From Nostocales cyanobacterium (GTDB lineage: Bacteria > Cyanobacteriota > Cyanobacteriia > Cyanobacteriales > Nostocaceae): a stretch of DNA of 64,000 nucleotides. Where the stretch lies: positions 1 through 64,000 of the forward strand of contig RDXV01000016.1 in the NCBI GenBank assembly GCA_004292695.1. Direction: 5' to 3'. Shown in pieces: positions 9,059-18,084 of this stretch (position 1 is its first letter; the number at the start of each line of letters is the position of its first letter). The position numbers and the translations under genes are program-made. The notes beneath the pieces were generated by a model that was given only the letters and a program-made list of their open reading frames with translations, ran no database searches and was not told where the DNA came from.

Positions 9059-10168
9059 TTAATTATCTGAGAAAACTTCAGATTTGACGACTTCCAGATA
9101 AGATTTACCAAACTCTCGATCTGGTTCAAGATAGTTACCTTCAGCCCATTCATTCCATGACTTAACAAATATCAATTTTTCTTGATCAGGTTTGGTAGCA
9201 ACTAAATTCAAAGCATCTCTTAAATGATTTCTAAACAATTCAGGAGTAGAATCTTTGTAGACTACCCCATTAGCTTGACTACGTGGTGTATTATCCCAAT
9301 TGGGAAGTACACTGGGCAGAAAATTACTTTGAGGAGGTACTTTGGGAAATGCGTATTTAATGACTTCGCTGTATTCATAAATTCTAGGAATAGAAAAATT
9401 CTCTCTCAAAATTTCCTGTAAATCTTTCCCTACCATTTTATATAAAATCTTACTAATTAATGGCTTGGGAATACGTCTTAAATTTTCTGATGGAGCTTGG
9501 CTTGTGAAACCATCAAAACCATCACTTTTATGATCCCAATTTTCATTCATAACAATGCCTACAAAATAAATTCCTGGCAGTCCAGCTTTGTCGGCAAGTT
9601 CACGCCAATAGTCTGTAAATTCTCTTTTGTTTGGTAATTGATCTGGCTTAAAGACTACAAACAGCGGTTTACCATCTACTTTAATATAACGGTCATCTGT
9701 AAATGCTGGTAACACACTATTAAAATGAGCTTCATAATCTTCTTTACCTGGGTATAGTTGCTGAATCAAAGTTGTATTAGGAGAACCATACCAAATTCCC
9801 GTCCAACTATCATTTGCCCAAGCAAGACAGAAGGGAAAATTTGGCTCACCTGATTTCAAAACCTCGTTAAAAGGTCTTTCTAATATTCGTTTACCATTAC
9901 CAAACCAGTAGTGCCAGTAACAAAATCCTTCAATCCCATACTCACGCGCTATTTCTGCCTGTGCTATACGAGTTTCTGGGACTCGCAGATCATAAAATCC
10001 TAAATCAGCAGGTAAACGTGGTTGATAGTGACCTGGGAATAAGGGTTTAGCTTTTGTGACATTTGTCCACTCAGTAAATCCCTTACCCCACCATGTATCA
10101 TTTTCAGGAATAGGATGATATTGAGGAAGATAAAAGGTCAGTAATCTTGCTTTCTTTTTTATATCCAT
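9059..10168 (-). CDS. WbsX-like glycoside hydrolase/glycosyltransferase-type protein
   Basis: The protein opens with LLTFYLPQYHPIPENDTWWG and continues with GFTEWTNV, IEGFCYWHYWF and CLAWANDSW. These are typical of the WbsX family, related to glycoside hydrolase family 99 and usually found in O-antigen or exopolysaccharide loci. The C-terminal FVKSWNEWAEGNYLEPD motif is also characteristic. From the ATG at 10166-10168 it is 369 residues. In-frame ATGs at 10213 and 10291 would add residues unlike the family, so the shorter start is preferred. It sits between the two ATPase paralogues and fits better with the glycosyltransferases at 12.6-14.9 kb than with the nuclease genes. Confidence 0.8.
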   Translation of the reverse strand: MDIKKKARLLTFYLPQYHPIPENDTWWGKGFTEWTNVTKAKPLFPGHYQPRLPADLGFYDLRVPETRIAQAEIAREYGIEGFCYWHYWFGNGKRILERPFNEVLKSGEPNFPFCLAWANDSWTGIWYGSPNTTLIQQLYPGKEDYEAHFNSVLPAFTDDRYIKVDGKPLFVVFKPDQLPNKREFTDYWRELADKAGLPGIYFVGIVMNENWDHKSDGFDGFTSQAPSENLRRIPKPLISKILYKMVGKDLQEILRENFSIPRIYEYSEVIKYAFPKVPPQSNFLPSVLPNWDNTPRSQANGVVYKDSTPELFRNHLRDALNLVATKPDQEKLIFVKSWNEWAEGNYLEPDREFGKSYLEVVKSEVFSDN

Positions 10169-10396
10169 GATCTTAAACACAGGTTTGTCGTAATTGTTGA
10201 GCAGTATATTCATTTTGGTAACATTTAACAAGTGGTTACGACAATAAACCGGATAAATAACAATGGCTGTCAACAATTGCTCTAAATCCAATTAATCTGA
10301 AAATAAAAAAATTCTACTTTGCAAATTAAATTTAGGTAAAAGTTGCATAAATTATCATATTATTAAGTTCATCTGAATATTTTAAATGCCACTCAA

Positions 10397-12445
10397 TTAC
10401 TTCCCCGGAAACAAAACAACTAACTGTACAGAAGGATGCGCTTTCGGATCAATAATTTTAATCTTATTTTCCCAACATAATTGTTGAATTAAATTATCAA
10501 GCTGCAATTCACTCAAATGAGAAAATACACTAACTGCTTTCTGTAACAAAACCTGTCTACTTAAACAAGACTGAGTAATAACTAAATTAAATATATAATC
10601 CTTAGCATTTTTTACATCTATATGTTTTTTGATGGGTTTGAATACATTCATCTCACCACGAGAATCATAATTTTTATCATCAATATTAACTGGGTTTTTA
10701 ACTATTCCTAAATCCTGCAACAAATCACAATCATCTAAAATTCTAGTTGCAGCAATCAAAGATTGTAAATTCCTTAAACTAATCACTTTACTACCAACCA
10801 CTAAATCACCTTCTCGCGCAGTTTTTACCAAACTGTGATAAGTAGCTAAATAGTGTACAGAATCTAAACTAGGAATAATATAACGATGTTGTGGTTTCAG
10901 AAAAATATCTTGATAAACTTGATAACCGCGACTTTGAGAACTACTTAAATCTTGAGAACGAATGAGAATTAACTTTAAAGAAGGATTTTTTTCTAAGGTT
11001 TTTCTACAAGCTTCCATAGCATAGAAAAAACTTTCTGAATTTTCATCTTCTGTCCACACGATACCAATATTTTGTTCCGTATTTGGAAGTTGATAACTTA
11101 ATGAATAACTCGCATATTTACTTCTGATAAATAATGATGTTGCCACTTCTTTGATACCAAATAATAATAAAACATCTTGCAATATTTGAATTAATTCTGT
11201 AGATGATAATTTATGTATTTTTGAAATTTGTTGTTGAATTTGTGAAAATTCTTCATACCATCTCACCTTAAAGTAATAAGTGATATCTAATTTATCTTGA
11301 ATATTTTTATGTAAATTAAAATCTGTTTTTTGTTCATCTCTTAATAACCATTTTTTATAAGCATTAAATACACTTTTTCCATATATACTTACATCCCTAA
11401 AATTCATTCTCCCTATAGGAAAGGATCTCTCTAAAAATTGACGATTTAATGGATATAAAGGAGAACTTGGTAAAGATTTTGCTTGTTTATGTAAAGATTC
11501 TAACCTAGATCCTAACATTAACTCTGCTTGGGCTAAACTTACATCTTTTAATTCTATTTCTTGATCAATACTCTCTGGATATAATTTTTGAATATCCTCT
11601 TGATATTCTTGCCAACGATGACTATTAATACTGAAAATAATGACTATATTTTGATTATCTTCTCTGATTTTAGCATTTATTTGAAATAAAGCATCTAAAT
11701 CTAATCTACCGTTGGGTAATTTAGGCAAACTTTCTAAATGATAAAAACAAATAATTATAGGTTGAATTTCACAAGTAATGATACTTAAATTAGTTAATGT
11801 TTCTCTAGCTGTTGTTTCTGTATTTATAGACTTTTCTACTCCTAAACTTTTTAAAGATTCTGCTGCTAAGTCATCACCACGTAAATACCTAATAGCTAAC
11901 TCATATAATTCTGGGGTAGTTAATTCATATAAAATACTAAAAAAATCATCAGCATTGTGAATTTTGACTTTTTTATATTTTTCCTTCATTTTGCTGATAA
12001 AGTTTTGTTTATCACTTTTAAAAAAATTCAACAATTTATCTTTCTCTTCTTTAATTTTTGATAAATATAATAATAACGGTGAAGTTATTTTCTCATTTTT
12101 TGGTTTTACTAAACTGTCAACTGTATAGCGTAAAATTCGCCTCCAAATACTATCTCTTTTCGCAAATGGAGGAATTTTTACAAAAAAACTTTTATAGTTT
12201 AATTTAATTTTTAAACTGTTTAATAAGTAAGTTTTACCACAACTACTATCCCCAGTGATTAATGCTGTTCTTGTGATATGATCCTGTAAATTTTGACTTA
12301 ATAATGTTTCAATTTTGATAAATGTTTCTTGGTGAAGATAACTAATTGTTGATTGTTCTTCAAGATTGTGATTAATAAATTCAGGACAATAAAAATTGTC
12401 AAAGGGGTTAATATTCCGCAAAATAATATCATCAATGGACTGCAT
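10397..12445 (-). CDS. P-loop ATPase paralogue (copy 2, degenerate Walker B)
   Basis: This 682-residue protein is collinear with the ATPase at 5883-7925: the same NPFD start, IWRRILRYTVDSLV, YLRGDDL, YASYSLSYQ, GIVWTEDE and VHYLATYHS blocks. Walker A is kept as GDSSCGKT (65-72). The Walker B strand, however, reads IIICFYHLE, with Tyr235 where copy 1 has the acidic D248. It may therefore bind but hydrolyse ATP poorly, perhaps as a regulatory partner in a hetero-oligomer; this is inference. The sequence is more AT-rich and Lys/Asn-rich than copy 1, suggesting faster divergence. It is separated from copy 1 by the winged-helix-like and WbsX genes. The start is supported by alignment with the paralogue. 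Confidence 0.7.
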   Translation of the reverse strand: MQSIDDIILRNINPFDNFYCPEFINHNLEEQSTISYLHQETFIKIETLLSQNLQDHITRTALITGDSSCGKTYLLNSLKIKLNYKSFFVKIPPFAKRDSIWRRILRYTVDSLVKPKNEKITSPLLLYLSKIKEEKDKLLNFFKSDKQNFISKMKEKYKKVKIHNADDFFSILYELTTPELYELAIRYLRGDDLAAESLKSLGVEKSINTETTARETLTNLSIITCEIQPIIICFYHLESLPKLPNGRLDLDALFQINAKIREDNQNIVIIFSINSHRWQEYQEDIQKLYPESIDQEIELKDVSLAQAELMLGSRLESLHKQAKSLPSSPLYPLNRQFLERSFPIGRMNFRDVSIYGKSVFNAYKKWLLRDEQKTDFNLHKNIQDKLDITYYFKVRWYEEFSQIQQQISKIHKLSSTELIQILQDVLLLFGIKEVATSLFIRSKYASYSLSYQLPNTEQNIGIVWTEDENSESFFYAMEACRKTLEKNPSLKLILIRSQDLSSSQSRGYQVYQDIFLKPQHRYIIPSLDSVHYLATYHSLVKTAREGDLVVGSKVISLRNLQSLIAATRILDDCDLLQDLGIVKNPVNIDDKNYDSRGEMNVFKPIKKHIDVKNAKDYIFNLVITQSCLSRQVLLQKAVSVFSHLSELQLDNLIQQLCWENKIKIIDPKAHPSVQLVVLFPGK

Positions 12446-12584
12446 GATAATTTTCTCCTAACTTACTTTGTTTTACTAACAAAAGTAGATACTATGAATA
12501 TTAGCCCTGAATCACTTTTTTAGTTTATGATCTAATTAAGATGAGATTATATTTTAATTTAACTGTCATTGTAGAATTTTTCAG

Positions 12585-13571
12585 CTAAACTCCAGATTTT
12601 CTCACCTGTTCTGTATAATCTTGGGGACGAAGTTGACGAAAAGTTTGTAAAGCTAAGTTTCTTAAACTCTGGGGTAAATAAGATAAAGTCAACCCCATTA
12701 ATGTTTTATTGTTGTTACCTAAAACCTGACTTGATGCTTGTAAAACTTTCCTTCCTTCTGCTGTATCTCCATTTTCAATTAACCTTAAACCTAAAATTTG
12801 TTGAGTACCTGCTAATTTTTGCAATCGCAATTTTTCTAACTCTAGATCATCAAATCTATAACTATCAATACAAAACACCTTAGCTTTCAAAAAATGCAAA
12901 TTTTGTTTTAAACTTGTCTGTCCACCATGAAACCGATATTCCATCAAATACTCAGGTAAAAAATACCCTTGTTTACCAGCAATAGCTAACCTCACCAACA
13001 AATCAAAATCCTCACATCCATCAGCTTGAGGACGCATAAAATCAACTTCTACTAAACAATTTCTTCTAAATAAAGTTGAACCTACCTGTAAACTTTGATT
13101 GATGAAAGTTTCCTTCACCAAATCATCAATTACACCATTCAACTTATCCTTTCCCCACTTCCGTGAATTCTCCAAAGTTGCAGATTCAATTCTTTCATTA
13201 TTTTGATTAATGATCCAATGATTTGTACACACAAAATCTATGTTTGCATTTACATCTAAAACCTTTACAGTTTTCTCTAAAAACTCCGGTGTAATAGCAT
13301 CATCATCATCAAATTTAATAAAATAATCCCCTGTTGCAGCTTCAAAACCAGAACGCATATTGCGACTACGGCCACCATTTACAGGTTGTCTAATATAACG
13401 AATTCTCGGATCATTCCATTTACTTACCACTTCCGTAGTGTTATCTGTAGAACCATCATCACAGATAATTAATTCAAAATCTGTGTATGTCTGATTTAAG
13501 ACACTATTAACAGCATAGGGAAGTAAACCTGCTCGGTTATAAGTGGGGATGCAAACACTAACTTTAACCAT
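12585..13571 (-). CDS. family 2 glycosyltransferase
   Basis: This GT-A fold glycosyltransferase transfers a sugar from a nucleotide-sugar, probably for extracellular polysaccharide or lipopolysaccharide. The N terminus is classic: VSVCIPTYNRAGLLPYAVNSVL, then IICDDGSTDNT, and the metal-binding FDDDD near residue 90. ADGCEDFDLLVRLA corresponds to the catalytic-base region. It has 328 residues and no membrane anchor. The start overlaps no neighbour, and the divergent glycosyltransferase at 13741 shares the 169-bp intergenic region. The acceptor cannot be predicted. Confidence 0.9.
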   Translation of the reverse strand: MVKVSVCIPTYNRAGLLPYAVNSVLNQTYTDFELIICDDGSTDNTTEVVSKWNDPRIRYIRQPVNGGRSRNMRSGFEAATGDYFIKFDDDDAITPEFLEKTVKVLDVNANIDFVCTNHWIINQNNERIESATLENSRKWGKDKLNGVIDDLVKETFINQSLQVGSTLFRRNCLVEVDFMRPQADGCEDFDLLVRLAIAGKQGYFLPEYLMEYRFHGGQTSLKQNLHFLKAKVFCIDSYRFDDLELEKLRLQKLAGTQQILGLRLIENGDTAEGRKVLQASSQVLGNNNKTLMGLTLSYLPQSLRNLALQTFRQLRPQDYTEQVRKSGV

Positions 13572-13740
13572 AGGAATTAAAACTTGTAGAAATACGCTAA
13601 TTCAAATAAATTTCCAACCCTGAGAGATTTGATGTCATTAAATCATTAAATCTTTACCCAGAATCTTAACTTATTTTAGTATATTATGTTATTGTTTACT
13701 CAATAAACTCCCAGATTTTACTGATAAATTTATTACATTT

Positions 13741-14949
13741 ATGAATATTCTCATGCTATCCTCCACCTTTCCCTACCCACCAACTAGGGGAGGTACTCAA
13801 GTGAGAACTTTTAATTTACTCAAATACCTAAGTCAAAATCATCATATCACCCTTCTTACTCAACGGGAGTCTGATGTTACAGATGCAGAAATATCAAGTT
13901 TACAAGAATGTGTTAATCAGTTAGTGGTTTTTGAACCTCCCGTAGCAGTATCAGGAGGAATACTGAAAAAAATCCAGCGTTTAAGTAACTTTTTGCTAAC
14001 TGGTACTCCCCCCAGTGTACTGAGTCGCTATTCTATAGAAATGCAAACATGGATTGACAATTTTCTGAAATCGGGTCAATGTGATCTAGTTACCTGTGAA
14101 CATAGTGTTAATGAAATTTACATTCGTCCTGAATTTAAAACTCATGTTAAAACTATGGTAAATATTCATAGTTCTGTATATGGAACTTGTCTCAATCAAT
14201 TAACAACCGGAACATCAGAAAATAAATTACGAGACAAAATTAACTTACCTTTATTGCGTCGTTATGAGCAAAATTATTGTGCTAAATTCAGCAAAATTGT
14301 AGTTACAACTTTAGAGGATAAACAACAAATCCAACAATTCCAACCAAATTCAGAAATAGCTGTAATTCCTAACGGTGTGGACTTGTTTACCTTTTCTAAA
14401 CGTTCTCAAGATCCAGGAGGACATCGGATAATTTTTATCGGTGCAATGGATAACTTAGCTAATATTGATTCTGTCTGTTTTTTCAGTAATCAAGTATTAC
14501 CAGAAATCCAAAAAATCTATCCTGATGCAACTTTCGATATTGTTGGTTCTCGTCCAGATCCAGCAGTTTTAGAACTGGGTAAAAAACCGGGAATTAATGT
14601 AGTTGGATCTGTTCCTTCTATGGCTGAATATTTACATAAATCTACGGTTTGTGTAGTACCTATGCGGACAGGTTTCGGAATTAAAAACAAAACCTTAGAA
14701 GCAATGGCCGCAGGTATACCAGTTGTGGGAAGTGATCGTGGGTTAGAAGGTTTGGATGCAGATGGCATTAACACACCACTACGAGCCTTGAGAGCAAATA
14801 AACCCGCAGAATATGTAGAAGCTATTTCTCGCATATTTGCACAACCACAATTGAGACATCAACTGTCTGTAAACGCTCGACAAATGATCGAAACCCAGTT
14901 TACCTGGGAAATTGCAGGTCAGCTTTATGAGCAAATTTGCTTAAAATAA
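13741..14949 (+). CDS. family 4-type glycosyltransferase
   Basis: This is a GT-B fold retaining glycosyltransferase of 402 residues. The N-terminal domain begins MNILMLSSTFPYPPTRGGTQVR, the usual acceptor-side GG loop. The C-terminal nucleotide-sugar domain has AVIPNGVDL, FIGAMDNLANIDS and the closing EAMAAGIPVVGSDRGLEG block with the conserved Glu. It is divergent from the GT2 gene at 12585-13571. Together with the WbsX gene they suggest a small surface-glycan cluster. Confidence 0.9.
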   Translation: MNILMLSSTFPYPPTRGGTQVRTFNLLKYLSQNHHITLLTQRESDVTDAEISSLQECVNQLVVFEPPVAVSGGILKKIQRLSNFLLTGTPPSVLSRYSIEMQTWIDNFLKSGQCDLVTCEHSVNEIYIRPEFKTHVKTMVNIHSSVYGTCLNQLTTGTSENKLRDKINLPLLRRYEQNYCAKFSKIVVTTLEDKQQIQQFQPNSEIAVIPNGVDLFTFSKRSQDPGGHRIIFIGAMDNLANIDSVCFFSNQVLPEIQKIYPDATFDIVGSRPDPAVLELGKKPGINVVGSVPSMAEYLHKSTVCVVPMRTGFGIKNKTLEAMAAGIPVVGSDRGLEGLDADGINTPLRALRANKPAEYVEAISRIFAQPQLRHQLSVNARQMIETQFTWEIAGQLYEQICLK

Positions 14950-15006
14950 ATGTAATTTTGATAACAATAAATAAATCCAAAATGATCTTAAAAGGAGTAT
15001 CTAGTC

Positions 15007-15219
15007 ATGAGTAATTATGTTCATTGTCCCCGCAACCAAGTTACTCCCCATCTATATCCTGAACGCATTCAAGAAAAAAACCTCTGTGATTTTTGCTGGA
15101 ATGAATATTGCTTTTGCTGGTCAGAATACTTTATGAGTGAGTGGTATAAAATGCAGACAAACCATGATCAACAAAACAATCCTAAACTATCTGGCGATCG
15201 CTCATCTGAATCCAACTAA
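15007..15219 (+). CDS. small cysteine-rich hypothetical protein (70 aa)
   Basis: I do not recognise this protein. It contains CDFCWNEYCFCW (residues 27-38), with further C7 and H6, a spacing that could form a small metal site, and a hydrophilic Asn/Ser-rich tail. AAAGGAG at about 14990-14996 lies roughly 10 bp before the ATG, a good ribosome binding site, which argues that it is translated. It follows the glycosyltransferase by 57 bp on the same strand and may be co-transcribed. The long non-coding stretch after it ends at the PAS-CRP gene. Confidence 0.55.
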   Translation: MSNYVHCPRNQVTPHLYPERIQEKNLCDFCWNEYCFCWSEYFMSEWYKMQTNHDQQNNPKLSGDRSSESN

Positions 15220-15565
15220 AAACAAACTACAGTAATAGAGAACACATCTCTTATGGGGTTGTGACATTTTTGAATGTGGAATATCTGTGTCCATTAAAGC
15301 AAACTGAACACTGTATGATTTCCCGTAAAGGCATTTAGCCATTAATCATCATCAGGATTTCATCAACATTGGATTTTGAATTACATCAAAATTCTTTTAG
15401 CTAGGCACATAAACGACTGTTGAAACTACTAATTTATGTTCATCAGTCTAATTTTGAATAGCTAATTTATAGTGTTTTTTCAGCTTTAAATAAATTGAAT
15501 TACCAAACTCGCATTTTTGCATTCAAAAATGTCAATTTCTGATATCAACAGCCATACATAAGAGC
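15220..15565. promoter_or_regulatory. 346-bp upstream region of the PAS-CRP gene with a long-range inverted repeat
   Basis: A perfect 15-bp sequence, TGACATTTTTGAATG (15262-15276), recurs in inverted orientation at 15520-15534, only 31 bp before the start codon at 15566. The arms are 243 bp apart. No protein-coding frame is visible between them. The pair could be two binding sites for a looping regulator or the ends of a small non-autonomous element. Confidence 0.55.
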
Positions 15566-16738
15566 ATGAAAGTGAGTAAAATTAACCTAGAGATATTAAC
15601 TCAAAAATCTGAATTAATACATCAACACCTATTAGAATTAAATCAAGCTGTTAATATATTACCTTGGATTCCTACTGATTTAGTTTTAAAGGCATTACAG
15701 GAACTATATACAGCATCAAAAATATTTCAAACAGCAGCGGCAGAAATCTATCAAAATGAACAAAAGATATTGGAAAGTTATAATTTACTAGAAATACAGT
15801 TTCAACAATATCAAGAAATATTTGAATATGCACCCATAGCCTATCTAATAACAAGTGAACAGGGAATCATCACAGAGGCGAATCAAACAGCATCAACTTT
15901 ACTAAATATCCCTCAACAATCTTTAATCGGCAAACAGATTATTAATTTCGTTCCCTATGAAGAACAACAAAATTTTTATCACCAAATTCTAAAAATATCT
16001 ACAGATGAAGTTAAAGAAATAATATTACCTATTCAACCACTTAATGATGATCACTTTGATGCCTTATTAACAGTAAAAAGTAAAATTAATAAACAAGATC
16101 AATCCACAACTTTACAATGGTCAATACAAAGAATTTATCCTCATCAATCATTAGAAATAACACCGATAAAAAATATCAACGAATTAGAAAATAACTTACA
16201 AATACATAGATATGCTAAAGGAGAAAATATTCCTCTTTATCCTAACTTAATTTGGTATGTAAATCAGGGTTTAGTAAAACTGAGTACATTTTCCGAAACA
16301 GGGGAGGAAATTATTACTGGGTTAGTAGCACCAAAAATGGTATTTGGATCAACAATGACATCTTTACAAATTTATGAGGCTACAGCCTTAGTTAATGTAG
16401 ATTTATTGTCTATTTCAGAAACACAGTTGAATTATTCTCCCGCTTTAAAAAATATCATCTTACCCAAAATTCAACAGCATTTAAAACAAGCAGAATATTT
16501 TTTATTTATTGCAGGTCAGCGTAAATTAGAAACTAGATTACTCTATTTATTAGAAGTTTTAAAACAAAGAATTGGTGAACCTGTGGCTGAGGGAACACGT
16601 TTACGTTTTCACCTCACCCATCAAGATATGGCTAATATCTGTGGTACAACCAGGGTAACAATTACAAGGTTATTAGGACAGTTTCAGGAACAAGGTTTGA
16701 TTATTATTGATAATAAAAGACATATTATTTGTAAGTAG
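15566..16738 (+). CDS. PAS-domain CRP/FNR-family transcriptional regulator
   Basis: The order of domains is a helical N terminus (1-80), a PAS domain (about 85-185, with IFEYAPIAYLITSEQGIITEAN), a cyclic-nucleotide-binding-like beta roll (about 212-300, RYAKGENIPLYPNLIWYVNQG), and a C-terminal CRP winged helix (about 335-390, HQDMANICGTTRVTITRLLG). It is likely a sensor-regulator of the CRP/FNR/NtcA superfamily with a PAS input. The beta roll lacks an obvious cAMP-binding RxS phosphate cassette, so its ligand is uncertain. It has 390 residues. A 15-bp inverted repeat flanks its upstream region and could be its own operator. Confidence 0.85.
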   Translation: MKVSKINLEILTQKSELIHQHLLELNQAVNILPWIPTDLVLKALQELYTASKIFQTAAAEIYQNEQKILESYNLLEIQFQQYQEIFEYAPIAYLITSEQGIITEANQTASTLLNIPQQSLIGKQIINFVPYEEQQNFYHQILKISTDEVKEIILPIQPLNDDHFDALLTVKSKINKQDQSTTLQWSIQRIYPHQSLEITPIKNINELENNLQIHRYAKGENIPLYPNLIWYVNQGLVKLSTFSETGEEIITGLVAPKMVFGSTMTSLQIYEATALVNVDLLSISETQLNYSPALKNIILPKIQQHLKQAEYFLFIAGQRKLETRLLYLLEVLKQRIGEPVAEGTRLRFHLTHQDMANICGTTRVTITRLLGQFQEQGLIIIDNKRHIICK

Positions 16739-17228
16739 GATTATCAGTTGAAGAAGGGAACAGGGAATAGGGAATGGTAAGAAGGCAAAAGGCAAGAGTT
16801 TATTCTTCTTCATTACCAATTCCCATTACCAATAAAAAGGAATAGGGGCGCTCCTCAACGCCCCATCTATGCAATCAAAATCTACTGCCGAATTATCCTA
16901 GCTTTTGGCAATTTGGCAGACGAAATTTTTTAATTTCCTTTTTAATGGAGATATCAGCAAAAACAACGGGATGTTAACGATGTTCCCAGGAAAGGATGGC
17001 AGCCCACCTTGAGAACTCAATTAAATCCCTCTTGCCAGTTGTTGATGAAGTACCGCACAACACCCCTATTTGTTGTTGCATTCCTCTAATCTTGGTAATG
17101 CTTCATTACAACTGGTCAGATATCTCATAGTATATATATAAATCTTTTAAAGGTTCATCCATGATATGGTTGAGCATTTTTTGATTTGTCCTTAGCAGTG
17201 TAAAAGAACATTTAGTTTTCATGATCCA
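16739..17228. other. 490-bp gap between convergent genes; short repeats and possible minus-strand small RNA
   Basis: Positions 16750-16835 hold degenerate GGGAATA / GGCAAAA / CCATTAC repeats. Reading the minus strand from 17228 downward there is no gene of normal size, only two short frames divided by adjacent TAA-TGA stops; the second would encode about 36 residues from an ATG near 17076. This strand ends in a GC-rich hairpin at 16847-16864 followed by a pyrimidine-rich run. The region could be a 3' UTR, a small RNA or decayed coding sequence. Confidence 0.35.
16847..16864 (-). terminator. GC-rich hairpin, possible minus-strand terminator
   Basis: GGGGCG and CGCCCC arms enclose an 8-base loop. 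On the minus strand the hairpin is followed by CTATTCCTTTTTATT, a moderately T-rich tract. It could end transcripts from the gene at 17229-17609 or a small RNA. The T-run is weak, so termination strength is doubtful. Confidence 0.4.
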
Positions 17229-17609
17229 TTAATCACGTAACATCTGAGAAATGATTTTATCTGCTTGTAATCTTTGATAAGTTAAGCGGATCAGACTGGC
17301 AGTATCAAATAACCCAAGAATATAACAAGCAAATCCTAACGCATCTAATAACATTAAAGGTGTGACACCTTCTTTACTGAGAGACAGAACAAACTCTGTT
17401 AGTCCAGGCGCACTGGTATCAACTGGCATTGTTGATAACAAGAAACGAATACAGTCAGCAGATACAATAGTACCTTCTAGTTCTTTGGTGTCAGTTGCTA
17501 AACGAACTATACCAGTTAAGATTTGATTAGGTGTGATTCCCTCTTCCATGAGGAGGACAAATAAAGAAGCCAGACTATCGGGAGTATGTTTATCGAGCTT
17601 GATATTCAT
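17229..17609 (-). CDS. hypothetical protein (126 aa)
   Basis: I do not recognise this protein. It is all-alpha in appearance and soluble, with two similar halves: LASLFVLLMEEGITPNQILTG and LTEFVLSLSKEGVTPLMLLD share an LxxFVLxLxxEGVTPxxLL pattern, suggesting an internal duplication of about 70 residues. The gene is isolated, with 463 bp to the divergent GH10-like gene. The ATG at 17607-17609 is the only sensible start. Confidence 0.55.
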   Translation of the reverse strand: MNIKLDKHTPDSLASLFVLLMEEGITPNQILTGIVRLATDTKELEGTIVSADCIRFLLSTMPVDTSAPGLTEFVLSLSKEGVTPLMLLDALGFACYILGLFDTASLIRLTYQRLQADKIISQMLRD

Positions 17610-18084
17610 TGTGCTTACATATTTACGTGTAACAATAAACTCAAAATTTTTTGCAAATCCGGAAAATTAATTTAACTTTTTTTTCCACTCAGATATGAAA
17701 CAATAGATACACCTGCTTCCGTAATTATTAACTTACGGATATCTAACCGTATATTCAAAATAGGTTAATAGTTATCTGTGACTGTTGTTAATTTGTGATT
17801 CTCTGTGACATTGGTAACTAATAGAATTCACGTAATTAGTCTTCCTAATTCTATTTAGATACGTAAGAATACAAATCTGTAAATTATACAGAAACATCTG
17901 GTTGGAGATAACTTTTTGCACCCTTAACTTTATCTTCAGTAAAACTTTTCTGATTTACGGAAATTCTCTTTATAGTAAATCACATAGCAACATCTTGACT
18001 GTGATCTGAGTCTCTATAGAGAAAATTATTAAGACAAAAGAAAAGAGTTGTTTTCCCCAGGTTAAAAAATTATTGAGGTGTAAT
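17610..18084. other. intergenic region between divergent genes
   Basis: This AT-rich stretch has no credible reading frame. A small dyad, CCGTAA-N8-TTACGG, lies at 17719-17738. The promoters of the 126-aa gene and the secreted GH10-like gene must lie here, but no clear hexamer pair was assigned. Confidence 0.4.
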
